Notes: generated by a model from the letters alone, not told the origin. A stretch of DNA of 64,000 nt from Pseudomonadota bacterium (GCA_018240565.1 JAFEFO010000042.1:55460-119459), one strand, 5' to 3'; counted from the stretch's first letter, positions 16,486 through 25,897 are shown. Translations and numbers: made by a program.

Positions 16486-17805
16486 ATGAAAATGTATACA
16501 AAGCTGATTGTTGCCGCGGTATTGCTGGCGGGCGTGGGTACGGCCGGAGCGGTGGAAACCGATGCGCAGCGCGTGCAGGCGGTGTTGCCGCAGGTCACGG
16601 CGTGGCGGCGCGATATCCACCAGCATCCGGAGTTGAGCAACCGCGAGGTGCGCACCTCGAAGCTCGTCGCCGATGAGTTGAAGAAACTCGGCTACACCGT
16701 GCGCACCGGCATCGCGCATACCGGCGTGACCGGCGTGCTCATCGGCGGCAAGCCGGGCCCGAAGCTCGCGATCCGCGCCGACATGGACGCGCTGCCGGTG
16801 ACCGAACAGGTCGATCTGCCGTTCGCATCGAAGGCCAAGGGCGAATACCAGGGCAAGACCGTCGGCGTCATGCATGCCTGCGGCCACGACGCGCACACCG
16901 CAATGCTGCTCGGACTCGCCGAGATTTTCGCCGGCATGCGCAAGGACTTGCCCGGCAGCGTCATGCTGATCTTCCAGCCGGCCGAGGAAGGCGCGCCGCC
17001 GGGCGAGCAGGGCGGCGCGCCGCTGATGGTCAAGGATGGCGTGTTTGCCGACTTTCATCCTGACGCGATCTTCGGCATGCATGTGGTGAGCACGATGACG
17101 GTCGGCACGGCCGGCGTGCGCCCCGGTGGCGCGATGGCCAGTTCCGACACCTTCCGCATTGTCGTGCACGGACGCCAGAGCCACGGCGCGATGCCGTGGC
17201 TGTCGATCGATCCGATCGTCACCGCCGCGGAGATCGTCACCAGCGCGCAGACCATCGTCAGCCGCCAGCTCGACATCAGCCAGAAACCGGCGGTGGTCAC
17301 GTTCGGCGTGTTCAATGGCGGCCAGCGCTTCAATATCGTGCCGGAAACCGCCGAGTTGCAGGGCACGGTGCGCACCTTCGACGAGGCCATGCGCAAGCAG
17401 GCGCTGGCGAGCCTGAAACGCATCGCCGAGAACGTCGCCGCGGCGAATGGCGCCACCGTGGAAACGCAGATTCCGCTGTCGGCGGACAGCGGCAATCCGG
17501 TCCTGACCAACGATCCGGCGCTGACCGCGCGCGTGCGCACGAGCCTGGAAACCGCGCTCGGCAAGCAGAACGTGATCGAGTCCCCGCGCTGGACGGCATC
17601 GGAGGACTTCCCGTACTTCGGCCTTGGCGCGCACGCGCCGAGCGTGTATTTCTTCGTCGGCGCCACGCCTGTCGGCGTGGACCCGGCCACCGCGCCGAGC
17701 AATCATTCGCCGAAGTTCTTCCTCGACGAAGGCGCGCTCAAGGTGGGCGCGACGGCCATGCTGCAGGCGGCGCTGGACTTCCTGGGGCATGCGAACAGCC
17801 AGTAA
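16486..17805 (+). CDS. Exported M20-family amidohydrolase/peptidase
   Basis: A 439-residue protein of the hippurate hydrolase/IAA-amino-acid hydrolase group. A signal peptide (MKMYTKLIVAAVLLAGVGTAGA) directs export. Metal-binding motifs of the family are present: RADMDALPV, MHACGHDAHTAMLLG (Cys and His ligands) and QPAEEG. A dimerisation domain occupies about residues 215-330. The C-terminal SNHSPKFFLDEGAL carries the last His ligand. The likely reaction is hydrolysis of an N-acyl amino acid or small amide in the periplasm; the substrate is unknown. It forms a pair with the upstream DUF1704 gene. Confidence 0.9.
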   Translation: MKMYTKLIVAAVLLAGVGTAGAVETDAQRVQAVLPQVTAWRRDIHQHPELSNREVRTSKLVADELKKLGYTVRTGIAHTGVTGVLIGGKPGPKLAIRADMDALPVTEQVDLPFASKAKGEYQGKTVGVMHACGHDAHTAMLLGLAEIFAGMRKDLPGSVMLIFQPAEEGAPPGEQGGAPLMVKDGVFADFHPDAIFGMHVVSTMTVGTAGVRPGGAMASSDTFRIVVHGRQSHGAMPWLSIDPIVTAAEIVTSAQTIVSRQLDISQKPAVVTFGVFNGGQRFNIVPETAELQGTVRTFDEAMRKQALASLKRIAENVAAANGATVETQIPLSADSGNPVLTNDPALTARVRTSLETALGKQNVIESPRWTASEDFPYFGLGAHAPSVYFFVGATPVGVDPATAPSNHSPKFFLDEGALKVGATAMLQAALDFLGHANSQ

Positions 17806-17852
17806 TGGCATGAAATTCGCTTGGTATTCAGCCATCGAACGGAGGTTCCACC

Positions 17853-19007
17853 ATGAAAATCCTGCCACTCGCCGGTTGTGTCTCGTTCCTGCTGACGGCC
17901 CAGGCGGCTCTGGCCCTGCCGCCCGTCGTCCACACCCAGGCTTGTTCGGTGTCGGTCGATGGCAATCGGCTGGATACCGTGCTCACGCCTGGTGGCGCCG
18001 ACCAGCGCAACACGTTTGCCTACGAGCCGCTCACGCATCGCTGGCATTTCTGGGGGTTTCTCGCCGACGATGCCAACTTTCCCTCGGCGGCTTCCTCGCT
18101 GCGCGCGGTCGTGCACGCGACTTCCAGCGATGGTGTCCACTTCACCAGCGACGGCAACCTGAGTTACGCCTTCGGCAGCGCCTACTACGGGAATTACGCG
18201 GCGAGCATCGATCCACCGCTGGATTTCTTCCGCGCCGTGTACGACACGCAAACCGGCACCTGGAAGCTGTTCAACTGGACGGAGAACGACCAGCCGCCCA
18301 ATTCGCGCTTTGGCCAATACAACTACAACACCTCGGTCAATGACCTGGGTACCGTAGCCGGTACCACGAATGTGGTTCATCAAGGACCGCTGAAAACGCC
18401 GGTAGCCGGAAATCATGTCGGCACGTTCGGTTTGGTCGACGGCATGCTGTATTTGCGCGCAGATACCGACGGCGGCGCGGATCAATTTGCCTACACCGAT
18501 GGTGCCTACCCGTGGACGGGCGCCAATCAACCGTCGACCGGCAGCGAACTCACCAGCGCGAACTTGTTCAACGGCACGCCGTATTGCTGGTTTCTCACGC
18601 CCGGTTGCGGCACGAGTGATCCACGCATCCCGGCCTATGTGCACAACGTCGGTCGCACGTTGCGCCAGGACGACGGCGTCACGATCGGCACGTACTACGC
18701 ATTTCGCGACGCGAACACCTACGCACGCCTCGACCAGCAAATCTGGTACGTCGAATCCACCGACAACGGCACGACCTGGTCGACGCCCGTCGGCGTGTTT
18801 CCCGATCCATCGAGTGTCACCATCGACGGCCAGCCGCTGGATGCGGCGCCAGGCGGCAAGCTCTCCGATGTCGAGATGGTGCTCAAGGGCTCGCGCTACC
18901 AGGCCTATTTCAGTACCCAGGATGCGGACGGAAACTACGTCATGGTTACCGCGCAGGGCCGCCCGAGCGACGCGATCTTCTGGAACGGTTTCGACGCCTG
19001 CGATTGA
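17853..19007 (+). CDS. Secreted BNR/sialidase-like protein with C-terminal FxNGFD tail
   Basis: A 384-residue exported protein with signal peptide MKILPLAGCVSFLLTAQAALA and an excellent GGAGG ribosome site nine bases before the ATG. The mature part is rich in Tyr, Trp, Thr and Asn and contains Asp-box-like motifs (SSDGVHF near residue 91, and STDNGTTW in the second half) typical of beta-propeller sialidase or glycosyl-hydrolase-43-like folds. No catalytic set was recognised, so enzymatic activity is not claimed. The C-terminus ends SDAIFWNGFDACD. A similar tail (LFRDGFGDYASP) ends the protein at 41459, suggesting a shared surface-sorting or secretion tag (inference). Confidence 0.72.
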   Translation: MKILPLAGCVSFLLTAQAALALPPVVHTQACSVSVDGNRLDTVLTPGGADQRNTFAYEPLTHRWHFWGFLADDANFPSAASSLRAVVHATSSDGVHFTSDGNLSYAFGSAYYGNYAASIDPPLDFFRAVYDTQTGTWKLFNWTENDQPPNSRFGQYNYNTSVNDLGTVAGTTNVVHQGPLKTPVAGNHVGTFGLVDGMLYLRADTDGGADQFAYTDGAYPWTGANQPSTGSELTSANLFNGTPYCWFLTPGCGTSDPRIPAYVHNVGRTLRQDDGVTIGTYYAFRDANTYARLDQQIWYVESTDNGTTWSTPVGVFPDPSSVTIDGQPLDAAPGGKLSDVEMVLKGSRYQAYFSTQDADGNYVMVTAQGRPSDAIFWNGFDACD

Positions 19008-19028
19008 GCCCCCGCAGGCTGTGCTAAG

Positions 19029-19061
19029 CTCGCAAGCCCGCATCGGATGCGGGTTTGCGAG
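19029..19061. other. Strong hairpin between secreted-protein gene and maeB
   Basis: A 15-bp inverted repeat (CTCGCAAGCCCGCAT and ATGCGGGTTTGCGAG, with one G-T pair) and a 3-base loop (CGG). It begins 21 bases after the upstream stop and ends 8 bases before the maeB ATG. There is no T-run, so it is not a standard intrinsic terminator. It may block or protect the transcript, or cover the maeB ribosome-binding region. Confidence 0.6.
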
Positions 19062-19069
19062 TGTCGAGC

Positions 19070-21361
19070 ATGTCCATCAAAGAAGACCTCAAGCAGGCCG
19101 CCCTCGAGTACCACCGCCGCAAGCCGCAGGGCAAGATCAAGGTCGCACCGACCAAACCGCTGGTGACGCAGCGCGACCTTTCGCTGGCCTATTCGCCCGG
19201 CGTCGCCGCGGCCTGCGAGGCGATCGTCGCCGATGCCGGCGAGGCGGCCACGCTCACCGCACGCGGAAATCTCGTCGGCGTCATCTCCAATGGCACCGCG
19301 GTGCTCGGGCTGGGCGACATCGGCCCGCTCGCCGCCAAACCCGTGATGGAAGGCAAGGGCGTGCTGTTCCAGAAGTTTGCCGGCATCGACGTGTTCGACA
19401 TCGAGGTCAACGAACGCGATCCGGACAAACTGGTCGATATCATCGCCGCGCTGGAACCGACGTTCGGCGGCATGAACCTGGAAGACATCAAGGCGCCGGA
19501 ATGCTTCATCGTCGAGCGCAGGTTGCGCGAGCGCGTGAAGATTCCGGTATTCCACGACGACCAGCATGGCACCTCGATCATCGTCGGCGCGGCGGTGATC
19601 AACGCGCTGGCCGTGGTCGGCAAGAAGATCGGCGAGGTGAAAGTCGCTTCCACCGGCGCTGGTGCGGCCGGCATCGCCTGCCTGGACATGCTCGTGCAAC
19701 TCGGCGTGAAGCCGGAAAACATCCTCGTTGCCGATCGCGTGGGCGTCATCTATTCCGGTCGCAAGCAGGAAATGGACCCGGACAAGCAGCGCTATGCGCG
19801 CGACACGAAAGCGCGCTCGCTGGCCGAAATCATCCGCGGCGCCGACATCTTCCTGGGACTGTCCGCCGCCGGCGTGCTCACCGGTGACATGGTCAAGGCG
19901 ATGGCAGATCGACCGATCATCCTCGCGCTCGCCAACCCGATACCGGAAATCCTGCCCGAGGTGGCCCGCGAAGCGCGGCCCGACGCGATCATCGCCACCG
20001 GGCGCTCGGATTACCCGAACCAGGTCAACAACGCACTGTGCTTCCCCTACATTTTCCGCGGCGCGCTGGACGTCGGCGCGACCACAATCAACGAGGCGAT
20101 GAAGGTCGCCTGCGTGTACGCGATCGCGGAACTGGCGCGGCGCGAGGTTTCCGATATCGCCGCGCGTGCCTACGGCGACCGCTTGATGTCGTTCGGTCCG
20201 GATTACCTGATCCCGCAACCGTTCGATCCGCGCCTGCTGGTGTCGCTGGCGCCCGCCGTGGCGCGCGCGGCGATGGATTCGGGCGTGGCCACGCGACCGA
20301 TCGCCGACATGGGTGCGTATCGCGAGCGCTTGTCGCAGTTCGTCTACCGCACCGGCATGGTCATGAAGCCGGTGTTCGAGCGCGCCCGGTCCGACGTCAA
20401 GCGCGTGGTCTATGCCGAGGGCGAGGAAGACACCATCCTGCGTGCGGTGCAGACGTTGGCGGATGAAAAGATGGCGCGGCCGATCCTGATCGGTCGCCCC
20501 GCGGTCATCGAAAAGCGCATCGCGCGGTTGGGGCTGCGCATCCGCGCCGGCGAACATTTCGAGCTGACCAATATCGACGATGATCCACGCTATGCCGATT
20601 ACTGGAACCAGTACCTGAAGCTCGCCGAGCGCCGCGGCATCACGCCGGCGCTGGCCAGGTCGCTGGTGCGCTCGCGGCCGACGCTGATTGCCGCCCTGAT
20701 GCTCGCGCGCGGCGAGGCGGACGCGATGGTCTGCGGCATCGTCGGCCGCTACCAGCGCCAGCTCGCCCACATCCTCGACGTGCTGCCGCTGGATGCCGGC
20801 GTCAGCGCGCCGGCGGCGATGACCGCGGTGCAGAACGACCGCGGCACCTGGTTTTTCGTCGATACGCACGTGCAGTACGATCCGAGTGCCGAACAGATCG
20901 CCGAAGCCACGCTGCAGGCGGTGTTGCGCCTGAAGCTGTTCGGCATCGTGCCGCGCGTTGCGCTGCTGTCGCACTCGAACTTCGGCAGCCACGAAAACCC
21001 CAGCGCCTGCAAGATGCGGCGCGTGCTGGAACTCGTCCGCGCCAAGGCGCCGGATCTGGAAATCGACGGCGAGATGCAGGCCGACACCGCGCTCAACGAC
21101 GAAATCCGCGCGCGCATTTTCCCGCACTCGCTGCTGCGTGGCCGCGCCAACGTATTCGTGTTCCCGAACCTGGACGCCGCCAACATCGCCTACAACATGG
21201 CGCGCCAGTTCACCGAGGGCGTGGCGATCGGGCCGATCCTGATGGGCGTGTCGCGACCCGCGCACGTGCTCACCCCGGCCTCGACCGTGCGTCGCGTGGT
21301 CAACATGACCGCGATCGCCTGCGTCGAGGCGCAGATCCGGGCGCAGACGTCACCAGCCTGA
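19070..21361 (+). CDS. maeB: NADP-dependent malic enzyme (MaeB type)
   Basis: 763 residues. Residues 1-430 form the malic enzyme domain (malate to pyruvate plus CO2 and NAD(P)H), with YSPGVAAACEAI, ISNGTAVLGLGDIGPLA and the metal-binding EDIKAPECFIVE and FHDDQHGTSIIVGAA. Residues about 435-760 form a phosphotransacetylase-like C-terminal domain, which in characterised MaeB proteins is regulatory (acetyl-CoA inhibition) rather than catalytic. Length matches E. coli MaeB (759). The ATG at 19070 begins MSIKEDLKQAAL. It precedes aceE on the same strand, so pyruvate formation and pyruvate oxidation are neighbours. Confidence 0.95.
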   Translation: MSIKEDLKQAALEYHRRKPQGKIKVAPTKPLVTQRDLSLAYSPGVAAACEAIVADAGEAATLTARGNLVGVISNGTAVLGLGDIGPLAAKPVMEGKGVLFQKFAGIDVFDIEVNERDPDKLVDIIAALEPTFGGMNLEDIKAPECFIVERRLRERVKIPVFHDDQHGTSIIVGAAVINALAVVGKKIGEVKVASTGAGAAGIACLDMLVQLGVKPENILVADRVGVIYSGRKQEMDPDKQRYARDTKARSLAEIIRGADIFLGLSAAGVLTGDMVKAMADRPIILALANPIPEILPEVAREARPDAIIATGRSDYPNQVNNALCFPYIFRGALDVGATTINEAMKVACVYAIAELARREVSDIAARAYGDRLMSFGPDYLIPQPFDPRLLVSLAPAVARAAMDSGVATRPIADMGAYRERLSQFVYRTGMVMKPVFERARSDVKRVVYAEGEEDTILRAVQTLADEKMARPILIGRPAVIEKRIARLGLRIRAGEHFELTNIDDDPRYADYWNQYLKLAERRGITPALARSLVRSRPTLIAALMLARGEADAMVCGIVGRYQRQLAHILDVLPLDAGVSAPAAMTAVQNDRGTWFFVDTHVQYDPSAEQIAEATLQAVLRLKLFGIVPRVALLSHSNFGSHENPSACKMRRVLELVRAKAPDLEIDGEMQADTALNDEIRARIFPHSLLRGRANVFVFPNLDAANIAYNMARQFTEGVAIGPILMGVSRPAHVLTPASTVRRVVNMTAIACVEAQIRAQTSPA

Positions 21362-21449
21362 AAAATCGACGCCGCATGGCGTCGAAGCTACACTGGCGGC
21401 ATGTGATCACAATCAATGGCGGCGCCAAGGGCGCTGCGTGGAGACTCGC

Positions 21450-24143
21450 ATGAACAATCCCCTCACCGACATGCTCAACCAGGATCCGGATCCGTCCGAG
21501 ACCCGCGACTGGCTCGAATCCATCGAGGCGGTGATCGATGCCGAAGGCACCGACCGCGCGCATTACCTGCTAGAGAAACTCGTCGATGAAACGCGCCGTG
21601 CCGGCGGGCACCTGCCGTTCGCGCCGACCACGCAGTACATCAACACGATTCCGCCGCAGATGGAGGCCAAGTGCCCCGGCGACGCGAACATGGAATGGCG
21701 CATCCGCAGCATCATCCGCTGGAACGCGATGGCGATGGTGGTGCGCACGAATCGCAAGCCGGGTTCGCTCGGCGGCCACATCGCCAGTTTCGCTTCGTCC
21801 GCGACGCTGTACGACGTCGGCTTCAACCACTTCTGGCGCGCACCGAACGCCGATCATCCGGGCGACCTGGTCTACCACCAGGGCCATTCCAGCCCCGGCA
21901 TCTATGCGCGCTCGTTCCTCGAGGGCCGCATCGGCGCCGACCAGATGGACCTGTTCCGTGCCGACGTGATCGGCCACGGCCGCGCGCTGACCTCGTATCC
22001 GCATCCGTGGCTGATGCCCGATTACTGGCAGGTACCGACGGTGTCGATGGGCCTGGGACCGATCCAGGCGATCTACCAGGCGCAGTTCTTCAAGTACCTG
22101 GAAAACCGCGGCCTGATCCCGAAATCCGACCGCAAGATCTGGTGCTTCATCGGCGACGGCGAAGTGGACGAGCCCGAATCCCTCGGCGCGATTTCCCTCG
22201 CCGGGCGCGAGAAGCTCGACAACCTCATCTTCGTCGTCAACTGCAACCTGCAACGCCTCGACGGCCCGGTGCGCGGCAACGGCAAGATCATCCAGGAACT
22301 CGAAGGCGTGTTCCGCGGCGCCGGCTGGAACGTGCTGAAACTGATCTGGGGCAGCTACTGGGATCCGCTGCTCGCGCGCGACAAGGACGGCGCCTTGCGC
22401 CAGGTCATGATGGACACCGTCGACGGCGAATACCAGGCCTGCAAGGCCTTCGGCGGCGCCTACACGCGCGAGCATTTCTTCGGCAAGGATCCGCGCACGC
22501 TGGAGATGGTGCGCAATCTGTCCGACGACGACATCTGGCGCCTTAACCGCGGCGGGCACGACCCGCACAAGGTCTACGCGGCGTACTACGCGGCGACCCA
22601 CACGGAAGGCATGCCCTCGGTGGTGCTGGCCAAGACCGTGAAAGGCTACGGCATGGGCTCGGCGGGCGAGTCGCAGAATCCGACGCACCAGCAGAAAAAG
22701 CTCGACGACGATTCGGTGCGCCACTTCCGCGACCGTTTCCAGATTCCGATTGCCGACGACAAGCTCGCGGATGTGCCGTATTACCATCCCGGCAAGGATT
22801 CGCCGGAGGTCAAATACATGCTCGAGCGCCGCGCCGCGCTCGGCGGTTTCCTGCCGCAGCGGCGCCGCCACACCGATGAGAAATGCCACGCGCCGGATTT
22901 GTCCGCGTTCGCGCAGATCACCAAGGGTTCCGGCGATCGCGAGATTTCCAACACCATGGCCCTGGTGCGCGGCATGAACCTGCTGCTGCGCGACAAGGAA
23001 ATCGGTCCGCGCGTGGTGCCGATCGTCGCGGACGAGGCGCGCACCTTCGGCATGGAAGGCATGTTCCGCCAGATCGGCATCTACGCGCCGGAAGGGCAGA
23101 AATATCGCCCGCAGGATGCGGATCAATTGCTGTATTACCGCGAGGCGCAGGACGGCCAGGTGCTGCAGGAAGGCATCTCCGAAGCCGGCGGCATGTCGGC
23201 ATGGATCGCGGCGGGCACGAGCTACTCGTTCTCGAACAAGCCGATGCTGCCGTTCTTCATCTACTACTCGTTCTTCGGCTTCCGCCGCGTCGGCGATCTG
23301 ATCTGGGCGGCCGGCGACCAGCGTGCGCGCGGCTTCCTGATCGGTGCGACCGCCGGCGCGAGCTTCCCCGGCGAAGGTTTGCAGCATTCGGACGCGGCAT
23401 CCCAACTCATGGCCGGCACGGTGCCGAACTGCCGCGCCTACGATCCGACGTTCTCGTATGAAGTCGCGGTGCTGCTGCACCACGGCATCAAGGAAATGTA
23501 CGAGGACCAGCACGACGTCTTCTACTACATCACCACCACGAATGAGAACATCCACCATCCGGACATGCCCGAAGGCTGCTACGAGGGCATCGTCAAGGGC
23601 ATGTATCTGTTCAAGGACGCCGGCAAGCCGAAGAAGAACGAGCCGCGCGTGCAACTCATGGCTGCCGGCGGCTCGGTGCTCGAAGCGGTTGCCGCCGCGC
23701 AGATGCTCGACGCCGAATTCGCGGTCAAGGCCGATGTGTGGTCGTGCCCGAGTTTCAGCGAGCTGTCGCGCGACGCCTACGATTGCGAACGCTGGAACCG
23801 TTTGCATCCGGAAGCCAAGCCGCGCGTCTCGCACTTCGCGCAATGCCTCGACGGCCACGATGGCCCGGTGGTGGCGGTGAGCGAATACGTGCGCGCGGTG
23901 GCCGACCAGTTGCATTCCTTCATCCCCGCCGATCGCCCCTTCACCGCGCTCGGCGCCGACGGCTACGGCCGCAGCGACACCCGCGAACACCTGCGCGAGT
24001 TCTTCGAGATCGACCGTCGCTGGATCGCCCACGCCGCCATCGCCGCGCTCGCCGCCGACGGCAAGATGAGCGCCAAGGACGTCGCCCGCGCGATCAAGAC
24101 CTGGAAACTCGACGCGGAGAAGCCGAATCCGTTGGGGGTGTGA
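21450..24143 (+). CDS. aceE: Pyruvate dehydrogenase E1 component, homodimeric type
   Basis: An 897-residue thiamine-diphosphate enzyme that decarboxylates pyruvate and acetylates the lipoyl group of E2. The TPP motif GDGEVDEPESLGAISLAGREKLDNLIFVVNCN is intact. Long segments typical of gammaproteobacterial AceE are present (HFWRAPNADHPGDLVYHQGH, EDQHDVFYYITTTNENIHHPDMPEG). The ATG at 21450 is preceded by GGAG; an in-frame GTG four codons earlier is less likely. No aceF or lpdA follows; instead the mrr gene starts within the aceE stop codon. Confidence 0.97.
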   Translation: MNNPLTDMLNQDPDPSETRDWLESIEAVIDAEGTDRAHYLLEKLVDETRRAGGHLPFAPTTQYINTIPPQMEAKCPGDANMEWRIRSIIRWNAMAMVVRTNRKPGSLGGHIASFASSATLYDVGFNHFWRAPNADHPGDLVYHQGHSSPGIYARSFLEGRIGADQMDLFRADVIGHGRALTSYPHPWLMPDYWQVPTVSMGLGPIQAIYQAQFFKYLENRGLIPKSDRKIWCFIGDGEVDEPESLGAISLAGREKLDNLIFVVNCNLQRLDGPVRGNGKIIQELEGVFRGAGWNVLKLIWGSYWDPLLARDKDGALRQVMMDTVDGEYQACKAFGGAYTREHFFGKDPRTLEMVRNLSDDDIWRLNRGGHDPHKVYAAYYAATHTEGMPSVVLAKTVKGYGMGSAGESQNPTHQQKKLDDDSVRHFRDRFQIPIADDKLADVPYYHPGKDSPEVKYMLERRAALGGFLPQRRRHTDEKCHAPDLSAFAQITKGSGDREISNTMALVRGMNLLLRDKEIGPRVVPIVADEARTFGMEGMFRQIGIYAPEGQKYRPQDADQLLYYREAQDGQVLQEGISEAGGMSAWIAAGTSYSFSNKPMLPFFIYYSFFGFRRVGDLIWAAGDQRARGFLIGATAGASFPGEGLQHSDAASQLMAGTVPNCRAYDPTFSYEVAVLLHHGIKEMYEDQHDVFYYITTTNENIHHPDMPEGCYEGIVKGMYLFKDAGKPKKNEPRVQLMAAGGSVLEAVAAAQMLDAEFAVKADVWSCPSFSELSRDAYDCERWNRLHPEAKPRVSHFAQCLDGHDGPVVAVSEYVRAVADQLHSFIPADRPFTALGADGYGRSDTREHLREFFEIDRRWIAHAAIAALAADGKMSAKDVARAIKTWKLDAEKPNPLGV

Positions 24144-25042
24144 TGGCTGTTCCTACGTTTGAAAAGTGGCGTATTCCGTTTCTACGGCGCATTGAGGATG
24201 GGAAAGCTCATGCGCTCGCGGATTTGTATGAGCCATTGAGCGGAGACCTGCGGTTGTCCGATCAAGATCGGAGCGAGACGCTTACTACCGGGCAGCCTGT
24301 CTACAAGAATCGAATTGGGTGGACGCGGGCGTACATGAAAAAGGCCGGACTTATTACGGCTCCCGCGAGAGGGATTGTTCAAATCACCGAACGGGGGAAA
24401 GCTGCCCTGAATTCGGGGCAGGTTATCGATAACGCTTACCTTCGACAATTTCCTGAATTTGAGGAATTTTTTCGTGGGTCGCGCCGCAATGACGATTCAG
24501 CAGGAACTACCAAGGATATTGCGGCGGAATCACCCGAAGACACACTTAATCGTGTCTACAAGCAACTACGCGACGATCTTGCGCAGGAATTGCTCGACCG
24601 CATCAAGGCATCATCGCCTGCATTCTTCGAAAAGCTTGTCGTCGACCTGATGATCCGCATGGGTTACGGCGGTTCGCGCGAGGATGCAGGCAGGACTGTC
24701 GGCCGTTCCGGTGACGGCGGCATCGACGGCGTGATCAACGAGGATCGCCTCGGCCTCGACGTGATTTATCTGCAAGCCAAACGCTGGGAAAACACCGTGG
24801 GACGGCCGGTTGTGCAGGGCTTCGTCGGCAGCCTTGCCGGCAAGCGTGCGAACAAGGGCGTGCTGATCACCACCTCGGAATTCTCCAAAGAAGCGCGAGA
24901 GTACGTCGAGACGATCGGTGCAAAAGTCGTATTGATCGACGGCGATACGCTAGGCTCGCTCATGATCCAGTACGGCCTCGCGGTGACGCCGGTCGCGAGC
25001 TACGACATCAAGCGCGTGGATTCGGATTACTTCGACGAATAG
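24143..25042 (+). CDS. mrr: Mrr-type restriction endonuclease
   Basis: A 299-residue protein, close to E. coli Mrr (304). An N-terminal winged-helix domain (residues about 5-95, with RIGWTRAYMKKAGLI and ITERGKAAL) is followed by the Mrr catalytic domain from about residue 160, with the PD-(D/E)xK-type residues D195 (GDGGIDG) and Q211-A-K213 (LQAKRW). Known Mrr proteins cut methylated DNA. The ATG overlaps the aceE stop by one base (TGATGG), so translation is probably coupled. The 5' part (to about 24600) is visibly less GC-rich and uses rarer codons than the rest, which suggests acquisition or fusion of the DNA-recognition half. Confidence 0.9.
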   Translation: MAVPTFEKWRIPFLRRIEDGKAHALADLYEPLSGDLRLSDQDRSETLTTGQPVYKNRIGWTRAYMKKAGLITAPARGIVQITERGKAALNSGQVIDNAYLRQFPEFEEFFRGSRRNDDSAGTTKDIAAESPEDTLNRVYKQLRDDLAQELLDRIKASSPAFFEKLVVDLMIRMGYGGSREDAGRTVGRSGDGGIDGVINEDRLGLDVIYLQAKRWENTVGRPVVQGFVGSLAGKRANKGVLITTSEFSKEAREYVETIGAKVVLIDGDTLGSLMIQYGLAVTPVASYDIKRVDSDYFDE

Positions 25043-25107
25043 CCGTCGCGATTGAAAGCGAAGTCCGCGCATCCGGGTCTTTATCCAGGCTTGTGGAAAT
25101 ACGTAGC

Positions 25108-25195
25108 GTCATACCGGCATGGATTGCCGGTATCCAGACGGCATGGATGCCATCCTGGCAACTGGATTCCGGCAGTCCCTGCCGGAATGACGAGC
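25108..25195. repeat. Nested palindromic intergenic repeat, copy A
   Basis: Two hairpins in tandem, ATACCGGCA/TGCCGGTAT (left) and ATTCCGGCA/TGCCGGAAT (right), with GTCAT and ATGAC at the outer ends and CCAGACGGCATGGATGCC near the middle. Left and right halves can also pair with each other. Four more copies lie at 25898, 34064, 46430 and 48434. It is located between mrr and msrA. It has no coding role. Confidence 0.85.
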
Positions 25196-25250
25196 ATAAA
25201 ATGCGCATCACCTGCTTTCAGTACGCCCAAATGCCCAGCCGGAAACCCCC

Positions 25251-25868
25251 ATGCTCCGCCAACTTCTCGCCACAGGATTGCTCATGATCGCCACCCAGCT
25301 CGGGGCGCAGGCCGCGCCCGTGGAACGCCCGACCGCGCCGGCGCACGCCGAAACGATCACGCTCGGCGGCGGCTGTTTCTGGTGCCTGGAAGCCGTGTTC
25401 GAGGAATTGAAGGGCATCGCCAGCGTGACCTCGGGTTACGCCGGCGGGCACGTCGCCGATCCAAACTACGAGCAGGTTTCCAGCGGCACCACCGGGCACG
25501 CGGAAGTCGTCCAGCTCGTGTTCGATCCGCAGGTTCTGCCGTTGAACGTGTTGCTGGACGTGTATTTCACCATCCACGATCCGACCACGCTCGATCGACA
25601 GGGCAACGATGTCGGCACGCAGTATCGCTCGATCGCGTTCTATCGCGACGCCGCGCAAAAGACGGCGATCGAGGATGCCATCGCGCGCGCCGGCCACGAG
25701 TATTCCGGCAAGGTCGTGACGCAGGTCGAGCCGTTCACGGTGTTCTACAAGGCGGAAAACTACCATCAGGAATATTTCCGCCTGCATGGCACGCAACCGT
25801 ATTGCCAGCTCGTGATTGCGCCGAAGGTGGCGAAGTTCAGAAAGAAATTCCACGACTGGTTGAAGTAA
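25251..25868 (+). CDS. msrA: Peptide methionine sulfoxide reductase MsrA, exported form
   Basis: 205 residues. The catalytic motif GCFWC has the nucleophilic C42 and a second Cys at 45. GTQYRS (about 124-129) and YHQEYF (about 174-179) are the usual MsrA substrate and active-site segments. It repairs methionine-S-sulfoxide in proteins. The N-terminus MLRQLLATGLLMIATQLGAQAA is a good signal peptide, so this copy probably works in the periplasm. It is followed by a palindromic repeat shared with the convergent dinB. Confidence 0.94.
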   Translation: MLRQLLATGLLMIATQLGAQAAPVERPTAPAHAETITLGGGCFWCLEAVFEELKGIASVTSGYAGGHVADPNYEQVSSGTTGHAEVVQLVFDPQVLPLNVLLDVYFTIHDPTTLDRQGNDVGTQYRSIAFYRDAAQKTAIEDAIARAGHEYSGKVVTQVEPFTVFYKAENYHQEYFRLHGTQPYCQLVIAPKVAKFRKKFHDWLK

Positions 25869-25897
25869 TTCAGCGGATCTTAACAAGACAGAGGCAC

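Noticed and set aside
13714..17868. A 1384-codon open frame on the minus strand
   Set aside because: It lies wholly opposite the sulfotransferase, DUF1704 and M20 genes, all of which have clear motifs. Long antisense frames are expected in high-GC DNA with strong third-position bias, and its translation is Arg/Ala/His-rich with no domain.
19029..19061. Riboswitch before maeB
   Set aside because: A single simple hairpin without further conserved structure; no known riboswitch class fits.
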